Shown: positions 44,054-54,771, counted from the first letter of the stretch. The stretch is 64,000 nt of DNA from an uncultured Alteromonadaceae bacterium (GCA_947503265.1 CANNDC010000001.1:124001-188000); one strand, 5' to 3'. Translations and numbers: made by a program. Notes: generated by a model not told the origin, from the letters alone.

Positions 44054-47000
44054 ATGTACAGGTCGAGAAATAAGAATAAACCAATGCATGGATTAAAATC
44101 CAACGTACAAAATATAGTCGGGTGTGCGCTCATAGCTATTGGTTTAACAGGTTGTTTAGGCGGTGAGTCGCTTAACACTGAAACAGCAGTTTATACACCT
44201 GAACCAAAACCGCTCAATGTTATTGGAGCGGAAGATGTTGAAGCTAAACCAGGGGATACACTTAGCTTAACAAGTAGATTAGTCGGAACTGTGACTGGTG
44301 AAACTCTAAGATGGACACAAGTTAGTGGCGCAGCGGTGGTCATTGCTGATCCTACTTTGCCTACAATCTCATTTGAAATTCCAACATCCATACTCTCGGA
44401 CAAGTTGGTTTTCCAAGTTGCGGCTTTAGATTCGAGCGGTAATCCTGTAATGGGCGAAGATAATATCGCATTGACTGATACAGTTGAGGTGACTGTTTTC
44501 GATCCAGATTCAATTATTAACCTAGACGTTAGCTCATCCTCTGTGACGTTAAATGGCGCTAGTCTAGTTGTTGACGGTGACGACCAATATGTAGCTGGAG
44601 CTCAAGAAAATACCCATACAGCTGATTTAGAACCCGGTCAAAGTGTAACTTTCAATATAAATGATCAGTCCGGTTTTTTTACGTTAAACGTTCGATATGT
44701 GATCCCGAGTGACTATGGTGGAAAACTAGCAAACGCAATTGTTAACGGTGTAACAAATGAGTTTGCTCTTGATGCAACTGGCCAGTGGGGTGAGATTCGA
44801 GTTGGCGTTATTAAACTCGATGATGGCGACAACACCATCGAAATCGGCGGTGGTTGGAGTTATTACAGAATAGATTCAATATTTTTGATTCCGGCGGCTC
44901 AACCTGCTGAGCCTCTTGCAGTTTCTGCTGAATTGGTGAATCCCAATGCGAGTGATAGTGCTGTTAAGTTGATGGAGTTCCTGAGTGAAAATTACGCTTC
45001 AGCAACTTTATCAGGTCAAACAGAATTTCCTCGCAAAGAGGGCGATTCTTTCCCACTAACTGAATTCAATAAAATAGTAGCCGCAACGGGTGATGATTCT
45101 CCGGCCATCGTGGCTTTAGATTTTATGAATTATTCGTCTTCTTATGCAGGTAATGATGGAGGTGCAGCTGGATTAACTGAATCAATGATTGCTGCTCAAA
45201 AAGAAAAGAATGTTATTTTGTCAGCCCTTTGGCATTGGCGCGCTCCTAGCGGTACCAGTGGAACAGGAGATGGAAGTTTTTATACTGATGGGACATCTTT
45301 CGATTTAGCTGCAGCGTTAGCTGATAAAGATAGCGCTGAATACCAACAACTAATAGACGATATAGATATTGTAGCGACAGAGCTTAAAAAGTTTGCTGAT
45401 GCCGAAATTCCAATTTTGTGGCGACCACTTCATGAAGCTGAGGGGGCTTGGTTCTGGTGGGGAGCTAAAGGCGCTGATCCACTAAAAGAGCTTTGGGTTC
45501 TTATGTATGACCGTATGACGGATATGCACGGGCTTAATAATCTGATTTGGGTCTACACGCATGTACGAGATCTAGATGCTAACTGGTATCCAGGTGATGA
45601 CTATGTGGATATTGTTGGTTATGACGGTTATGCAGATCCCAGAAACGATCCGAGCGCAACTTTTGCAAGCCAATATACGACGCTAATGGAGCGCCACAAC
45701 GGCAAGAAAATGGTGGCGCTTACCGAAACAGGTACAATTCCTGATGTGTCTTTAATGCATGAACAGCGTGCTTGGTGGTCATTCTTTATCACGTGGAACT
45801 CGGAAGTATGGGATTCAACTTCAGTAATAGGTCCACAAGGAGCAGACCCCACGGTTGTAGATGCAAACTATGCTTACGATGGCTTACTGAACCTTGCAGA
45901 CATTCCTGGTGGTGTAGCAAAAATTGAAGTAGGTACTTATGCCGACTTTGATGTGAGTACCAGAGGGTTTGAAGCGCAAGTCAACTGGGCACCAACATCT
46001 GGCCTAACGACATCTTCAGAGTGGGCTACCAGTGGTTCACGATCACTACACGTTATGAAAGACCTTTCAGCTGAAGATGCACCTAACAGTGTCATTTTCC
46101 AAACTTATCCTGAAGGTGGAATTGATGTGACTGACATTGCTTCGCTCTCAGTCGATGTACATGCTATTGACGCCGGTGATGGTGTGACTTTCAAGTTATG
46201 GGCTAAGAACAGTGAGGGAGTATGGCGTGATGCAGGTGCCATCCCAATGGCAACAGATGCATTATCGCTTTCTATTGACGTATCAGATTTAGACGTCTTG
46301 CAAGGTTTTGGTGTTCAGATTGAGAGCTTCGATGCGACCTCTACGGCCGCTAAGTTCTATTTCGACAATGTTGCTCGAGATGGTCAAGTAATGCATGACT
46401 TCGAGCCTGATACTTCCGGTTTTGAAGGTCAAGTTAATTGGAGTCCTGCTGCCGGACTAACTGTGACAGATGATTGGGCAAAAAGTGGTTCTAAATCACT
46501 AACTATTTTGCATGATTTAAGTGCCTTAACAGATGTAAACAACGTTATTTTCCAAACCTATCCAGCCGCCGGAATCGACGTTACAGGTGTATCCATGTTG
46601 AAAGTAAGTGCCGCTGCTATTGGTGCAGGAGACAGCACTACAATAAAACTTTGGGCTAAAAATAGTGCTGGTGAATGGCGTGATGCAGGTGCAACCGCTA
46701 TTACGGATGGTGGCTTAGAACTTTCTATCGACGTATCTGATTTAGATGCATTGCAAGGGTTTGGCCTTCAGATTGAAAACTTCGATACGGCGTCCACGGA
46801 TGCAAAATTCTACATGGATAATGTGCGTCTAGACGATATGACAATTTACGATTTTGAAAACACCGGTGCTTGGGAATTCCAAGTTAACTGGAGCCCTACA
46901 GCTGGACTACACCTTTCTAATGTCTGGACCGTAAATGGCGATTCCTCTTTAGCCGGTAAAACACAACTAGCTGATGGAGATGACAATATCATTTTGCAGA

Positions 47001-47281
47001 CTTATCCAACAGGTGGTTTAGTTCTCGGAGAAGTAAGTACATTGAATGTCATGGCGTATGCTATGAATGCTGGAGACAGTGTTTCTGCTCAATTGTGGGC
47101 AAAAGACCAAGATGGTGTTTGGCGAGATGGCGGTGCGGTTCCGTTATCCGGTGGCGCGGTTCAATTGTCTGTAGATGTGTCTGATTTTCCTGGTATTCAA
47201 GGGTTCGGCGTCCGATTCCAAGGCGCGAGCAACAGCACTACTGAATCACAGTATTTCATTGACAATGTGGTTTTTGAATAA
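44054..47281 (+). CDS. Multi-domain GH26 endo-beta-mannanase lipoprotein with four carbohydrate-binding modules
   Basis: Surface or periplasmic lipoprotein, 1075 aa; the signal ends in lipobox LTGC (Cys34). Domain order: Ig/PKD-like (about 50-160), CBM35-like (about 165-285, DGDDQYVAGAQENTHTADL), GH26 barrel (about 300-620), then three tandem beta-sandwich modules starting near 628, 781 and 932. GH26 acid/base Glu461 lies in WRPLHEAEGAWFWWG and nucleophile Glu558 in VALTETGT, 97 residues apart as expected. The repeats each begin (F/Y)xxQVNWxPxxGL and end QGFGxxIExF...FYxDN; they resemble mannan-binding CBM families, exact family not assigned. A start at Met11 would make the signal shorter, but GAGGTGA before 44054 favours the first ATG. 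Confidence 0.92.
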   Translation: MYRSRNKNKPMHGLKSNVQNIVGCALIAIGLTGCLGGESLNTETAVYTPEPKPLNVIGAEDVEAKPGDTLSLTSRLVGTVTGETLRWTQVSGAAVVIADPTLPTISFEIPTSILSDKLVFQVAALDSSGNPVMGEDNIALTDTVEVTVFDPDSIINLDVSSSSVTLNGASLVVDGDDQYVAGAQENTHTADLEPGQSVTFNINDQSGFFTLNVRYVIPSDYGGKLANAIVNGVTNEFALDATGQWGEIRVGVIKLDDGDNTIEIGGGWSYYRIDSIFLIPAAQPAEPLAVSAELVNPNASDSAVKLMEFLSENYASATLSGQTEFPRKEGDSFPLTEFNKIVAATGDDSPAIVALDFMNYSSSYAGNDGGAAGLTESMIAAQKEKNVILSALWHWRAPSGTSGTGDGSFYTDGTSFDLAAALADKDSAEYQQLIDDIDIVATELKKFADAEIPILWRPLHEAEGAWFWWGAKGADPLKELWVLMYDRMTDMHGLNNLIWVYTHVRDLDANWYPGDDYVDIVGYDGYADPRNDPSATFASQYTTLMERHNGKKMVALTETGTIPDVSLMHEQRAWWSFFITWNSEVWDSTSVIGPQGADPTVVDANYAYDGLLNLADIPGGVAKIEVGTYADFDVSTRGFEAQVNWAPTSGLTTSSEWATSGSRSLHVMKDLSAEDAPNSVIFQTYPEGGIDVTDIASLSVDVHAIDAGDGVTFKLWAKNSEGVWRDAGAIPMATDALSLSIDVSDLDVLQGFGVQIESFDATSTAAKFYFDNVARDGQVMHDFEPDTSGFEGQVNWSPAAGLTVTDDWAKSGSKSLTILHDLSALTDVNNVIFQTYPAAGIDVTGVSMLKVSAAAIGAGDSTTIKLWAKNSAGEWRDAGATAITDGGLELSIDVSDLDALQGFGLQIENFDTASTDAKFYMDNVRLDDMTIYDFENTGAWEFQVNWSPTAGLHLSNVWTVNGDSSLAGKTQLADGDDNIILQTYPTGGLVLGEVSTLNVMAYAMNAGDSVSAQLWAKDQDGVWRDGGAVPLSGGAVQLSVDVSDFPGIQGFGVRFQGASNSTTESQYFIDNVVFE

Positions 47282-47314
47282 CTGAACCCATAAAGAATTT
47301 AATTAATCGTTTGC

Positions 47315-47349
47315 GCTCGGGTTAGACGAACAGAATCGTTCATCCGAGC
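47315..47349 (+). promoter_or_regulatory. Intergenic hairpin between the GH26 and receptor genes
   Basis: GCTCGG (47315-47320) pairs with CCGAGC (47344-47349), with an inner GAAC/GTTC pairing. There is no T run, so it is more likely an mRNA-processing or stabilising structure that sets the receptor-to-enzyme ratio than a terminator. Confidence 0.4.
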
Positions 47350-47378
47350 CATCCCGAATAAAGAAATAGGATATAGAT

Positions 47379-50300
47379 ATGTTTCCCAGCAATAATAAAT
47401 TAAAACCTAGCTTGTTAGCTTTGGCTGTCTCAGTAGGCCTTTCGGCATCGGGCACAGCATTAGCGCAAGACAGTGCTTCTGATGGTAACAGTGCATCTGG
47501 AGATGAAACTGAGATTATATTAGTTCGTGGTTTGCGCAGTTCAATTGTTCAATCAATGAACAACAAGCGATTCGCTGACTCAGTCACCGATTCCATTACG
47601 TCAACAGATATAGGTAAGTTACCTGATGCAACTATTGCAGATTCGTTACAACGTGTAACTGGTGTGCAAATTAATCGCTCTGGTGGTGAAGGTACGTCTG
47701 TTAACATCCGCGGTGCTAATCAGGTTGGTGTTACCTTAAATGGTGAGCAAATGTTATCAGCGGGATCTGTTACAACAGTCCAACCCAACTTTGCTGACAT
47801 ACCTTCAACAATGGTTTCTGGTTTAGATGTTCTTAAATCTACTCAGGCTAAAAATATAGCCGGAGGAATTTCAGGTTTAATCGATATTAAAACCTATCGT
47901 CCATTTATGCTAGAAGATGGTTTTACATTGAATACTAAAGCTGAGTTCACTGATGGTTCTATGGGTGAACAAACGGACGAGGGTATATCAGCGTTTTTCG
48001 GCTATAACGATGACAGTAGTTTTGGCGCTACTTTGAATGTATCTTTTTCTAACAAGAATCTTGCCGATTATGTCACAGGTTCTACTGGAAATGATTGGGG
48101 CTTTATTGCTACTGAAGCCAATGGCTTTGTTGTTGATAATGTCGATGCCACCGGAGATGGCGACAGCAATGATGTGTTCTATTCATTTCAAGGGCATCAA
48201 GCAGGTAACCAGTTTTTAGAACGCGATAGAGTTGGTGTAAATGGCTCATTTCAGTGGCAGATAACAGAATCACTTCAATTAATTGGTGATGTTTTCTACA
48301 CAGATATGGAAGAGCATAGGGCGCAGTCTAGTTTTATAGCTTCAATGGCATGGCAAGCGGCAACTGGCTGGTTTAATCCGGCAAGCGGTGGTTTGACAGA
48401 GCATGAACATATCGCTGCTGGTGAGGCGTTATCTGGGAATTTGTATTCATTCAGAAAAGGAACGCTTCAAGCCAGAAGAACCATGGTTCACTCAGAAGCA
48501 GATGCCATAGAAAAAGAAGCGATAAATACTAATCTAGAGCTTCATTTTGATAATGGTGGGGACTTTTCCGGTAAGCTAAGGTGGATACATGGTGAAGCTC
48601 GTCACGACAATGCGATAAATGTAATAGACGCTTACATAAATAGTGGCTCTCAAGTTGGAGCTGTTTACAGAGGTGAAGGCGGCGTGCCTTTGAGCGATGT
48701 CAACCCTTGGGGCTATGACGGAATCAATGCTCAATTACCTGATGGTACTGAGGTCCCAGATTCTTTCACTATGATTCCAATTGGAATTGACTACACTGGT
48801 GGTAATCAAGCCTGGAGTCTTCCTGATACTCAAGTTATCGATGGCGAGACAGTCACTGAAGTGTTTGGTAGCAACATCAATCGATACTCTGCAACTTCTG
48901 GCAGTTTAACCGGAGCCAAACGCGATGCAGAACTCAATGTGTTTAGAGTTGATGCTACTTATAATGCGGATTGGGGGCATGTTTCAACCGTTGATGCTGG
49001 ACTAAGATACGGTGAGCGTTCTGTTCAACAGGAAGCTTGGATAGGCGGAGTAGCGAGAACAAACGCTTATGGTGATGCTTTCCTTTCTAGATGGAAAGAC
49101 AGCGCAAGTCGCGCTCCAGAAACCGGTGAGTCTTTCCTCGCGCCGATTTCCTTTGTGTCTCTTCAGGAAAAAGGTTACATCAGTCAGGTTGATGATTTTC
49201 AGGGAACATCTGGGCTAGGCTCGTTGTTTTTTGTAGACCCACAAAAAATGAAGGATCCGTTGGCCTGGGCAAACGATGTGTATGGTCAAAATATACAATC
49301 GCCAGATGGTGCCAATACATATAACGTAGACGAAGAAACCAATGAAGCATTTCTACAGGTTAATCTCAGTGGCGAAATAGCGGGTATTGAATATCGAGGT
49401 AACATTGGCGCTCGCTATATCAAAACAAAACTCGATATTGACCAATCTGAATTGGGAATTAATGGTCAGGCAACGTACAACGGAGTGACATATATCCTTG
49501 ACGGCGCACTGGGCATGTTACCGCCTGCTGCAGGTAAGATAAACAGCATGAGAGAATATACAGATTTTCTTCCATCGGTTAACTTGTCTTTTGATATTGT
49601 TGAAGATCAGATTTTGCGCTTTTCTTACACTGAGAACGTAACTCCACACAATACCAATAACCTTGCTGGAGGTGTGAACATTACTAGAATTCTAGCATGT
49701 GATTTGCAAAAGCCGGATGGCACATCAATTTTTTGTGCAACCCAAGCTTCTCAACAGGGTAATCCGCAGCTAGATCCTTGGCGTTCGACTAACTATGACT
49801 TGTCTTATGAATGGTACTTTAGTGAAACGGGTATGTTTAGTGTTGCTGCTTTCTATTTGGATTTTGAATCAACATTAGAAAGCACCACTGTTCAACTTCC
49901 ATGGCCAGACAGTGACGGGACTGTTCGAGGTTACGACTTAACTACGGGCGAGTTCACTGGATTAGTTCCGACAACTACTCAGGCGAATGCTGCAGGTGGA
50001 AGTGTCAAAGGGTTGGAGCTGAGCTATCAGCAAGGGTTTGATTTCCTTGATGGCTTTTGGAGCGGTTTTGGTACTACTGCAAACTACACTTATTCACCAA
50101 CGGAAAGTAGCAATCTAGATTATTATGGGAATGGCACTCCTTTAAGTGACAACTCGGAACATCAAGCTAACCTTGCGTTGTGGTATGAACAAGACGCCAT
50201 CCAAGCAAGAGTCGCAGCTAATTATCGAAGTAAAACTTATACTGGCCAGCGTTCTTTGGGCGACTATCAGTTTGCGAAATATACTGCTGCAACCTTGTAT

Positions 50301-50468
50301 TTAGATGCTTCCGTTAGCTATGACATCAATGACAACTTCTCAGTTTCGTTACAAGGTACAAACTTAACTGAAGAAACGCGAGAGAACTATTATCAGTGGG
50401 AAGATAACATTGATAAAACCTTCTATAACGAACGCCGTTTAACTCTGAGTGTTCAATACCGCATGTAA
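47379..50468 (+). CDS. TonB-dependent outer-membrane receptor of the mannan locus
   Basis: Outer-membrane active importer, 1029 aa. A signal peptide (cleavage near ALAQ) is followed by a TonB box-like EIILVRG. The plug domain (DIGKLPDATIADSLQRVTGVQI, VNIRGANQVGVTLNGEQM) and a 22-stranded barrel ending in the aromatic YNERRLTLSVQYRM come next. This is the large Alteromonadales polysaccharide receptor type. It lies 97 bp after the GH26 gene under the same LacI-regulated promoter, so manno-oligosaccharides are the probable cargo. AGGA lies 8 bp before the ATG. Confidence 0.93.
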   Translation: MFPSNNKLKPSLLALAVSVGLSASGTALAQDSASDGNSASGDETEIILVRGLRSSIVQSMNNKRFADSVTDSITSTDIGKLPDATIADSLQRVTGVQINRSGGEGTSVNIRGANQVGVTLNGEQMLSAGSVTTVQPNFADIPSTMVSGLDVLKSTQAKNIAGGISGLIDIKTYRPFMLEDGFTLNTKAEFTDGSMGEQTDEGISAFFGYNDDSSFGATLNVSFSNKNLADYVTGSTGNDWGFIATEANGFVVDNVDATGDGDSNDVFYSFQGHQAGNQFLERDRVGVNGSFQWQITESLQLIGDVFYTDMEEHRAQSSFIASMAWQAATGWFNPASGGLTEHEHIAAGEALSGNLYSFRKGTLQARRTMVHSEADAIEKEAINTNLELHFDNGGDFSGKLRWIHGEARHDNAINVIDAYINSGSQVGAVYRGEGGVPLSDVNPWGYDGINAQLPDGTEVPDSFTMIPIGIDYTGGNQAWSLPDTQVIDGETVTEVFGSNINRYSATSGSLTGAKRDAELNVFRVDATYNADWGHVSTVDAGLRYGERSVQQEAWIGGVARTNAYGDAFLSRWKDSASRAPETGESFLAPISFVSLQEKGYISQVDDFQGTSGLGSLFFVDPQKMKDPLAWANDVYGQNIQSPDGANTYNVDEETNEAFLQVNLSGEIAGIEYRGNIGARYIKTKLDIDQSELGINGQATYNGVTYILDGALGMLPPAAGKINSMREYTDFLPSVNLSFDIVEDQILRFSYTENVTPHNTNNLAGGVNITRILACDLQKPDGTSIFCATQASQQGNPQLDPWRSTNYDLSYEWYFSETGMFSVAAFYLDFESTLESTTVQLPWPDSDGTVRGYDLTTGEFTGLVPTTTQANAAGGSVKGLELSYQQGFDFLDGFWSGFGTTANYTYSPTESSNLDYYGNGTPLSDNSEHQANLALWYEQDAIQARVAANYRSKTYTGQRSLGDYQFAKYTAATLYLDASVSYDINDNFSVSLQGTNLTEETRENYYQWEDNIDKTFYNERRLTLSVQYRM

Positions 50469-50481
50469 TTCGTGCTTGCTC

Positions 50482-50508
50482 GATTCACACGGACGTGAAT
50501 CAATTTTT
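50482..50508 (+). terminator. Rho-independent terminator after the mannan receptor gene
   Basis: GATTCAC, loop ACGGAC, GTGAATC (perfect 7-bp stem, 50482-50501) followed by AATTTTT, 13 bp after the receptor stop. It marks the end of the mannan locus. Confidence 0.65.
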
Positions 50509-51186
50509 ACAGTTTCAAATTGAAACACTGTATGAAATAGCAAACTCGATACCTCGCGGATTTTCCAATAATTCGCATGTGTATCCATTAAATTCAATAC
50601 TATTACAAACCATACTCAACAAACGCTTCTCGTTTCTTATTAGATATAGAAAATCTTGAAACTGAGTGACTGTTTTTTTGCAGCTTATCTCGATAGAAGT
50701 TAAAAATAGAGTAAATAGGAAACGCATGAAAATCTCCCGCTAAGCTCGCAAAACAAACATAATTTTTATGTAGCAGATTAATGCGAACTAGCTGAACAAA
50801 GGTGGGCTTTTTTCAAACGTAGTATCTACTAATTAAAATAACCTTTAAGTGCAGAAAATAAGCAAGTTATTCATTTGCTGAGGGATCTTTTCCTAACATG
50901 AGGGAAATAATTTGTTACTTGTATTGATAATTGTTAACAAATTACAATAAAATTGTTTACATTTTCGTCTAATGGTATATTGTGTAGGGTGTCAATATGT
51001 CAACAATTAAACATTAATATTTTATTGAGTGTTAATCTTTACTCGCCCTTGCTGATATTTGATGTTGTGGAACAAAGTTGATTGAACTGAAACTACTGAG
51101 ACTAGAACTAAAAATTGACGGGATAAAGCCTTAGAGAAAAACAAAGCGATTTCTCTCTGCTTAAACCCTTTCCTTCTGGAGGACAC
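50509..51186. other. Gene-free control region of the second polysaccharide locus
   Basis: No credible gene. GTTTCAAATTGAAAC (50512-50526) is a palindrome next to the terminator. TTGTTAACAA (50931-50940) is a perfect palindrome also seen nearly intact before the GH86 gene (60644-60653). TTGTTT (50953-50958), a 17-bp spacer and TATATT (50976-50981) make a plausible promoter for the receptor. AGAGAAA/TTTCTCT (51133-51156) forms a leader hairpin just before the ribosome site GGAGG. Confidence 0.4.
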
Positions 51187-54100
51187 ATGAGATTTAAGAG
51201 ACCAAGGTTTGAATTAAGTACCCTGACCTTAGCGATATTGGGCGCAAGCTCAAGCGCTGATGTCTTGGCACAACAGGAAGCACAGGCTGAGCAACAATTA
51301 CAAGCAGCCGAAAATCAAACGACTGACGAGGTTAACGAAAATAGCGACGAAGACGGTGTTGAAATTATTACCGTTAGTGGCTTTCGCGGCAGCCTTTTAA
51401 AAGCAATGAATGAGAAGCGGTTTTCAAAAAACGTTTCTGATTCAATCTTCGCTGAGGATATTGGTAAATCCACCGACCAAAACATCGCTGACGCGCTATC
51501 TCGCGTTACGGGTGTTTCAGTTCAGACCGTGGATGGTGAGGGTACACAAATTACTGTTCGTGGTGCCAACCCGAACCAGAATATGATCACATTGAATGGT
51601 GTTCAACTGACTAGTGCTGATTTTAACCAAGCGGTAGACTTGAGTACATTCTCTGCAGATATTTTATCTCAGATTACTGTTGTGAAAACGCCAAGCGCAG
51701 ATCATGATGAGGGCTCGCTGGGTGCTTCAGTAAATTTAAGAACTACACGTCCTTTGGATCTCAAACAGAACAAGCGCACTATGACTTTTCAAGGGCGCTA
51801 CAATGAATTCTCCGAGGAAAGCGACTATAAAATTGCAGGTACTTTCTCTCACAAATTCTTAGATGATACATTAGGTTTTATAATTACAGCATACGATGAA
51901 ACTAGCTCTGTCCGTCGAGACGAAATAAGAGTCAATGAGTTTCAAGCGCGAACAGTTGCAGCGGCGCGTGACCAGCATGGAAACCTGGTAACAGACTATA
52001 CCGCGGTAGGCCCAACTGCAGTAAACTATGAGTTGTTTCAGAATAAACGAGATAGAATAGGAACGAGTGGTACGATCCAATTTTTACCCACTGAATCCAC
52101 TGAGATTGCCTTCGACTTTACTTACAGTAAGTTCACTGGCAGCGATGTAAGACATGGTGTGACAGTACGTGATGCTTTTCCAGAAAGAGAAAACCTTGTT
52201 GAAGGACTCGTTCATGACGTGCTACTAAACGGTCAAGAGTTCGTTCCATCATTTAGTGATCCAACTGCCGAATGGACTAACGTAAATACAGATACTCGCA
52301 CTATTGAGCGAAGATTGCGCCGCTTTTCTGATGGCGGATTCAACCGAAGAAATGCAAGCTCTGACACTGTCAACAACCAGTACGGGCTAACAATCGAGCA
52401 AGAAATCACTGATAATATTAGATTAGAGTTAGGTGCAAACTATTCTAAAACAGCTCAAAGACCAGCACCAAGTTTTACAGTTAACTTGCTCAGTGGAAAC
52501 AACCCGCCCCAAGGTCGCTTATTGGCTGGGCCAGAATCTGACCCACACACAGGTATTCAGCCGGCAGGTTATGATTGTACAAGTGGAATTTGTGCCCCCG
52601 TATTTGGCGATGGTTTAATTACTCAAAATGACCCATTCAACCCGTTTGATAATGAATCTCGCACGGCTTGGAACCCTGATGATATCGATGCACATAACGT
52701 CAACAATTTCTTCATTTTAGATAGTAAAGTTGAAGATAAGCAGAATACTTTCTACTTTGATGTTGATTGGGATGTTGAATTCGCTGGTATCACTCAAATC
52801 GAATTTGGTGCTAAGTACAGAAAGCGTAAGAAAGTAGTCGACAATCAGTCGTTTCAAGTAAACAACTCAGCTGCAGTTGTAACTGTAGATAGATTTGATG
52901 CAGACGGCAATCTTATTGGACAACAAATTTTACGCGAAGGCATTGGCTTAAGTCAGATTCCAGCTAGAGACTACGCCTTTGAAGGCGACTTTCCTTATGA
53001 TAACTTTTTAGAAGATTTAGGTGTTCCAAATAATTCTTTAACCGATGGTTGGGCATTGGTTTCAGCTGTAAAACTTCAAGAATTAGCTTTTGCTAACGAA
53101 AACTTAGACCTGGTACCAAACCCTGGTGACTATCGCGAGACAGAGTTAAAGGATAAAGCAGCTTACCTCAAATTTAACTTTGAATATATTGAGGGACGGT
53201 TAACTGGAGACTTAGGCGTAAGATATATCAAAACTGATTCAATCAGTTTAGGTAATTCAAGTGCAACTTTTGCTGGTGACAATGCTTTGGGTCGTGTATT
53301 CGACCCCTTCATGTTTAGGCAATTACGTGATTTTGTAAATAATCCGGAATGTGAAATCGGTGGTAGACCTAGAACGGTTAATCAGTTCGCCGGTTACAAC
53401 AGAATCGATGGACTAGGTTGGGACTTTACGCAAGATCCGCCAGTTCGTCTTCCAGCCGATCCTTCTGGTTATCCTTGTTTTGATCCGCTGACGTTACAAG
53501 GCGGAGCAAACTGGTTCTTGAACGCGCGTCACGAAGACATCTCTCGTCATCCATTTTATGTTTGGGGAGATGACCCAACTGTAAGAGAAGACAGATCTCA
53601 AGCTTCTTTTGCCACTGCCGGCTCAAATACCTATGATATGTTTTTACCTAGCGTTAACTTAAACTATCAGATTGACGAAGACTTAATCGGCCGTTTTGCA
53701 GCATCTAAAACGATTTCGAGACCCAACATTGATTCTTTAAGACCCGGTTTCAACTTAAACGAGAATTTCTGGGCTCCACATGACCAAACTAGTGGTAGCA
53801 TAAACTTGTTCAACCCTAAGTTAATGCCTCAAGAGTCTAGAAACTTAGATTTGTCTCTAGAATGGTATTTCAATAAAACAGGCTTATTGTCAGCAGCATT
53901 TTTTGTTAAAGATATGACTAACTTCGAAGAAGAAGAAAATGCGGTCGTTTATGCTGAAGATTTACGCCATGTTGATTTGACTCAGCCTTATGACGTCGGT
54001 GGGTTAATTTTAACTGAATCTCAAGTCAGAACAGACCTAGCTAACCCTGATTTAATTGATGGTGTCGGCCAAGCAGCTTGCTTCCCTGACAGGGGTAATT

Positions 54101-54771
54101 TGACAAGTATTGTGCAACCTTGGTGGTTTGATGACTCAGACCTCATAACTTGGTGTTCGCAGTTTGATGCCAGCTTGCTAAGAAATGGTGCAGGAGCTGA
54201 GATTAAGGGTGTTGAATTAGCATACCAGCAAAACTACGATTTCTTACCGGGTATTTGGTCAGGATTAGGTGTCACAGTTAACTACACATACCAAGACAGT
54301 AAAACTGACCCGGAATTCTCATCCTTTGATTCAACGGTTCAACTTCCGCAATTCCCAAGAGAATACACGCCAGAACACAGCTACAACGCAACCTTGTTCT
54401 GGGAAAAGTATGGGCATCAAATTCGTTTGGCTGTTCGTGGAAAATCTGATGAATTAGTTCAACGCTCGTTCCAATCAGGTTCTATCTGGCAAGAGGGGAA
54501 TATTAACCTCGACTTATCGAGCTCATATAAGTTCAATGAGCATGTCAGTGTTTCTTTCCATGCGCTGAACCTCACGGATGAAGAAACGCGGATTTATTAC
54601 ACGAGTAGATCTCTAAATCTAGGAGACACGCAAGTAGTCAATGGTGAAACAGTTCCATTGTTGTTCGATGAGGGAAATCCTCTTGAAGATAGCAGTGTGA
54701 GTACTGGACGCACTCAAAGATTATTCAAGAACGGTCGTACTTACCGTATTGACCTTCGTGTTGTTTTTTAG
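51187..54771 (+). CDS. TonB-dependent outer-membrane receptor of the agar/porphyran locus
   Basis: Very large outer-membrane importer, 1194 aa. Signal peptide to DVLAQ, then a Gln/Glu-rich spacer and a TonB box-like VEIITVSG. The plug domain (DIGKSTDQNIADALSRVTGVSV, ITVRGANPNQNMITLNGVQL) and a long barrel ending NGRTYRIDLRVVF follow. The lipoprotein gene starts a few bases after it, so the two probably work as a pair like SusC with a binding partner. The downstream GH86 gene suggests agaro- or porphyran-oligosaccharides as cargo. The ribosome site GGAGG is strong. Confidence 0.93.
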   Translation: MRFKRPRFELSTLTLAILGASSSADVLAQQEAQAEQQLQAAENQTTDEVNENSDEDGVEIITVSGFRGSLLKAMNEKRFSKNVSDSIFAEDIGKSTDQNIADALSRVTGVSVQTVDGEGTQITVRGANPNQNMITLNGVQLTSADFNQAVDLSTFSADILSQITVVKTPSADHDEGSLGASVNLRTTRPLDLKQNKRTMTFQGRYNEFSEESDYKIAGTFSHKFLDDTLGFIITAYDETSSVRRDEIRVNEFQARTVAAARDQHGNLVTDYTAVGPTAVNYELFQNKRDRIGTSGTIQFLPTESTEIAFDFTYSKFTGSDVRHGVTVRDAFPERENLVEGLVHDVLLNGQEFVPSFSDPTAEWTNVNTDTRTIERRLRRFSDGGFNRRNASSDTVNNQYGLTIEQEITDNIRLELGANYSKTAQRPAPSFTVNLLSGNNPPQGRLLAGPESDPHTGIQPAGYDCTSGICAPVFGDGLITQNDPFNPFDNESRTAWNPDDIDAHNVNNFFILDSKVEDKQNTFYFDVDWDVEFAGITQIEFGAKYRKRKKVVDNQSFQVNNSAAVVTVDRFDADGNLIGQQILREGIGLSQIPARDYAFEGDFPYDNFLEDLGVPNNSLTDGWALVSAVKLQELAFANENLDLVPNPGDYRETELKDKAAYLKFNFEYIEGRLTGDLGVRYIKTDSISLGNSSATFAGDNALGRVFDPFMFRQLRDFVNNPECEIGGRPRTVNQFAGYNRIDGLGWDFTQDPPVRLPADPSGYPCFDPLTLQGGANWFLNARHEDISRHPFYVWGDDPTVREDRSQASFATAGSNTYDMFLPSVNLNYQIDEDLIGRFAASKTISRPNIDSLRPGFNLNENFWAPHDQTSGSINLFNPKLMPQESRNLDLSLEWYFNKTGLLSAAFFVKDMTNFEEEENAVVYAEDLRHVDLTQPYDVGGLILTESQVRTDLANPDLIDGVGQAACFPDRGNLTSIVQPWWFDDSDLITWCSQFDASLLRNGAGAEIKGVELAYQQNYDFLPGIWSGLGVTVNYTYQDSKTDPEFSSFDSTVQLPQFPREYTPEHSYNATLFWEKYGHQIRLAVRGKSDELVQRSFQSGSIWQEGNINLDLSSSYKFNEHVSVSFHALNLTDEETRIYYTSRSLNLGDTQVVNGETVPLLFDEGNPLEDSSVSTGRTQRLFKNGRTYRIDLRVVF

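Noticed and set aside
50515-50727. Minus-strand 70-aa open frame between the two loci
   Set aside because: It has no ribosome site or family likeness and it covers a palindrome beside the terminator; treated as non-coding.
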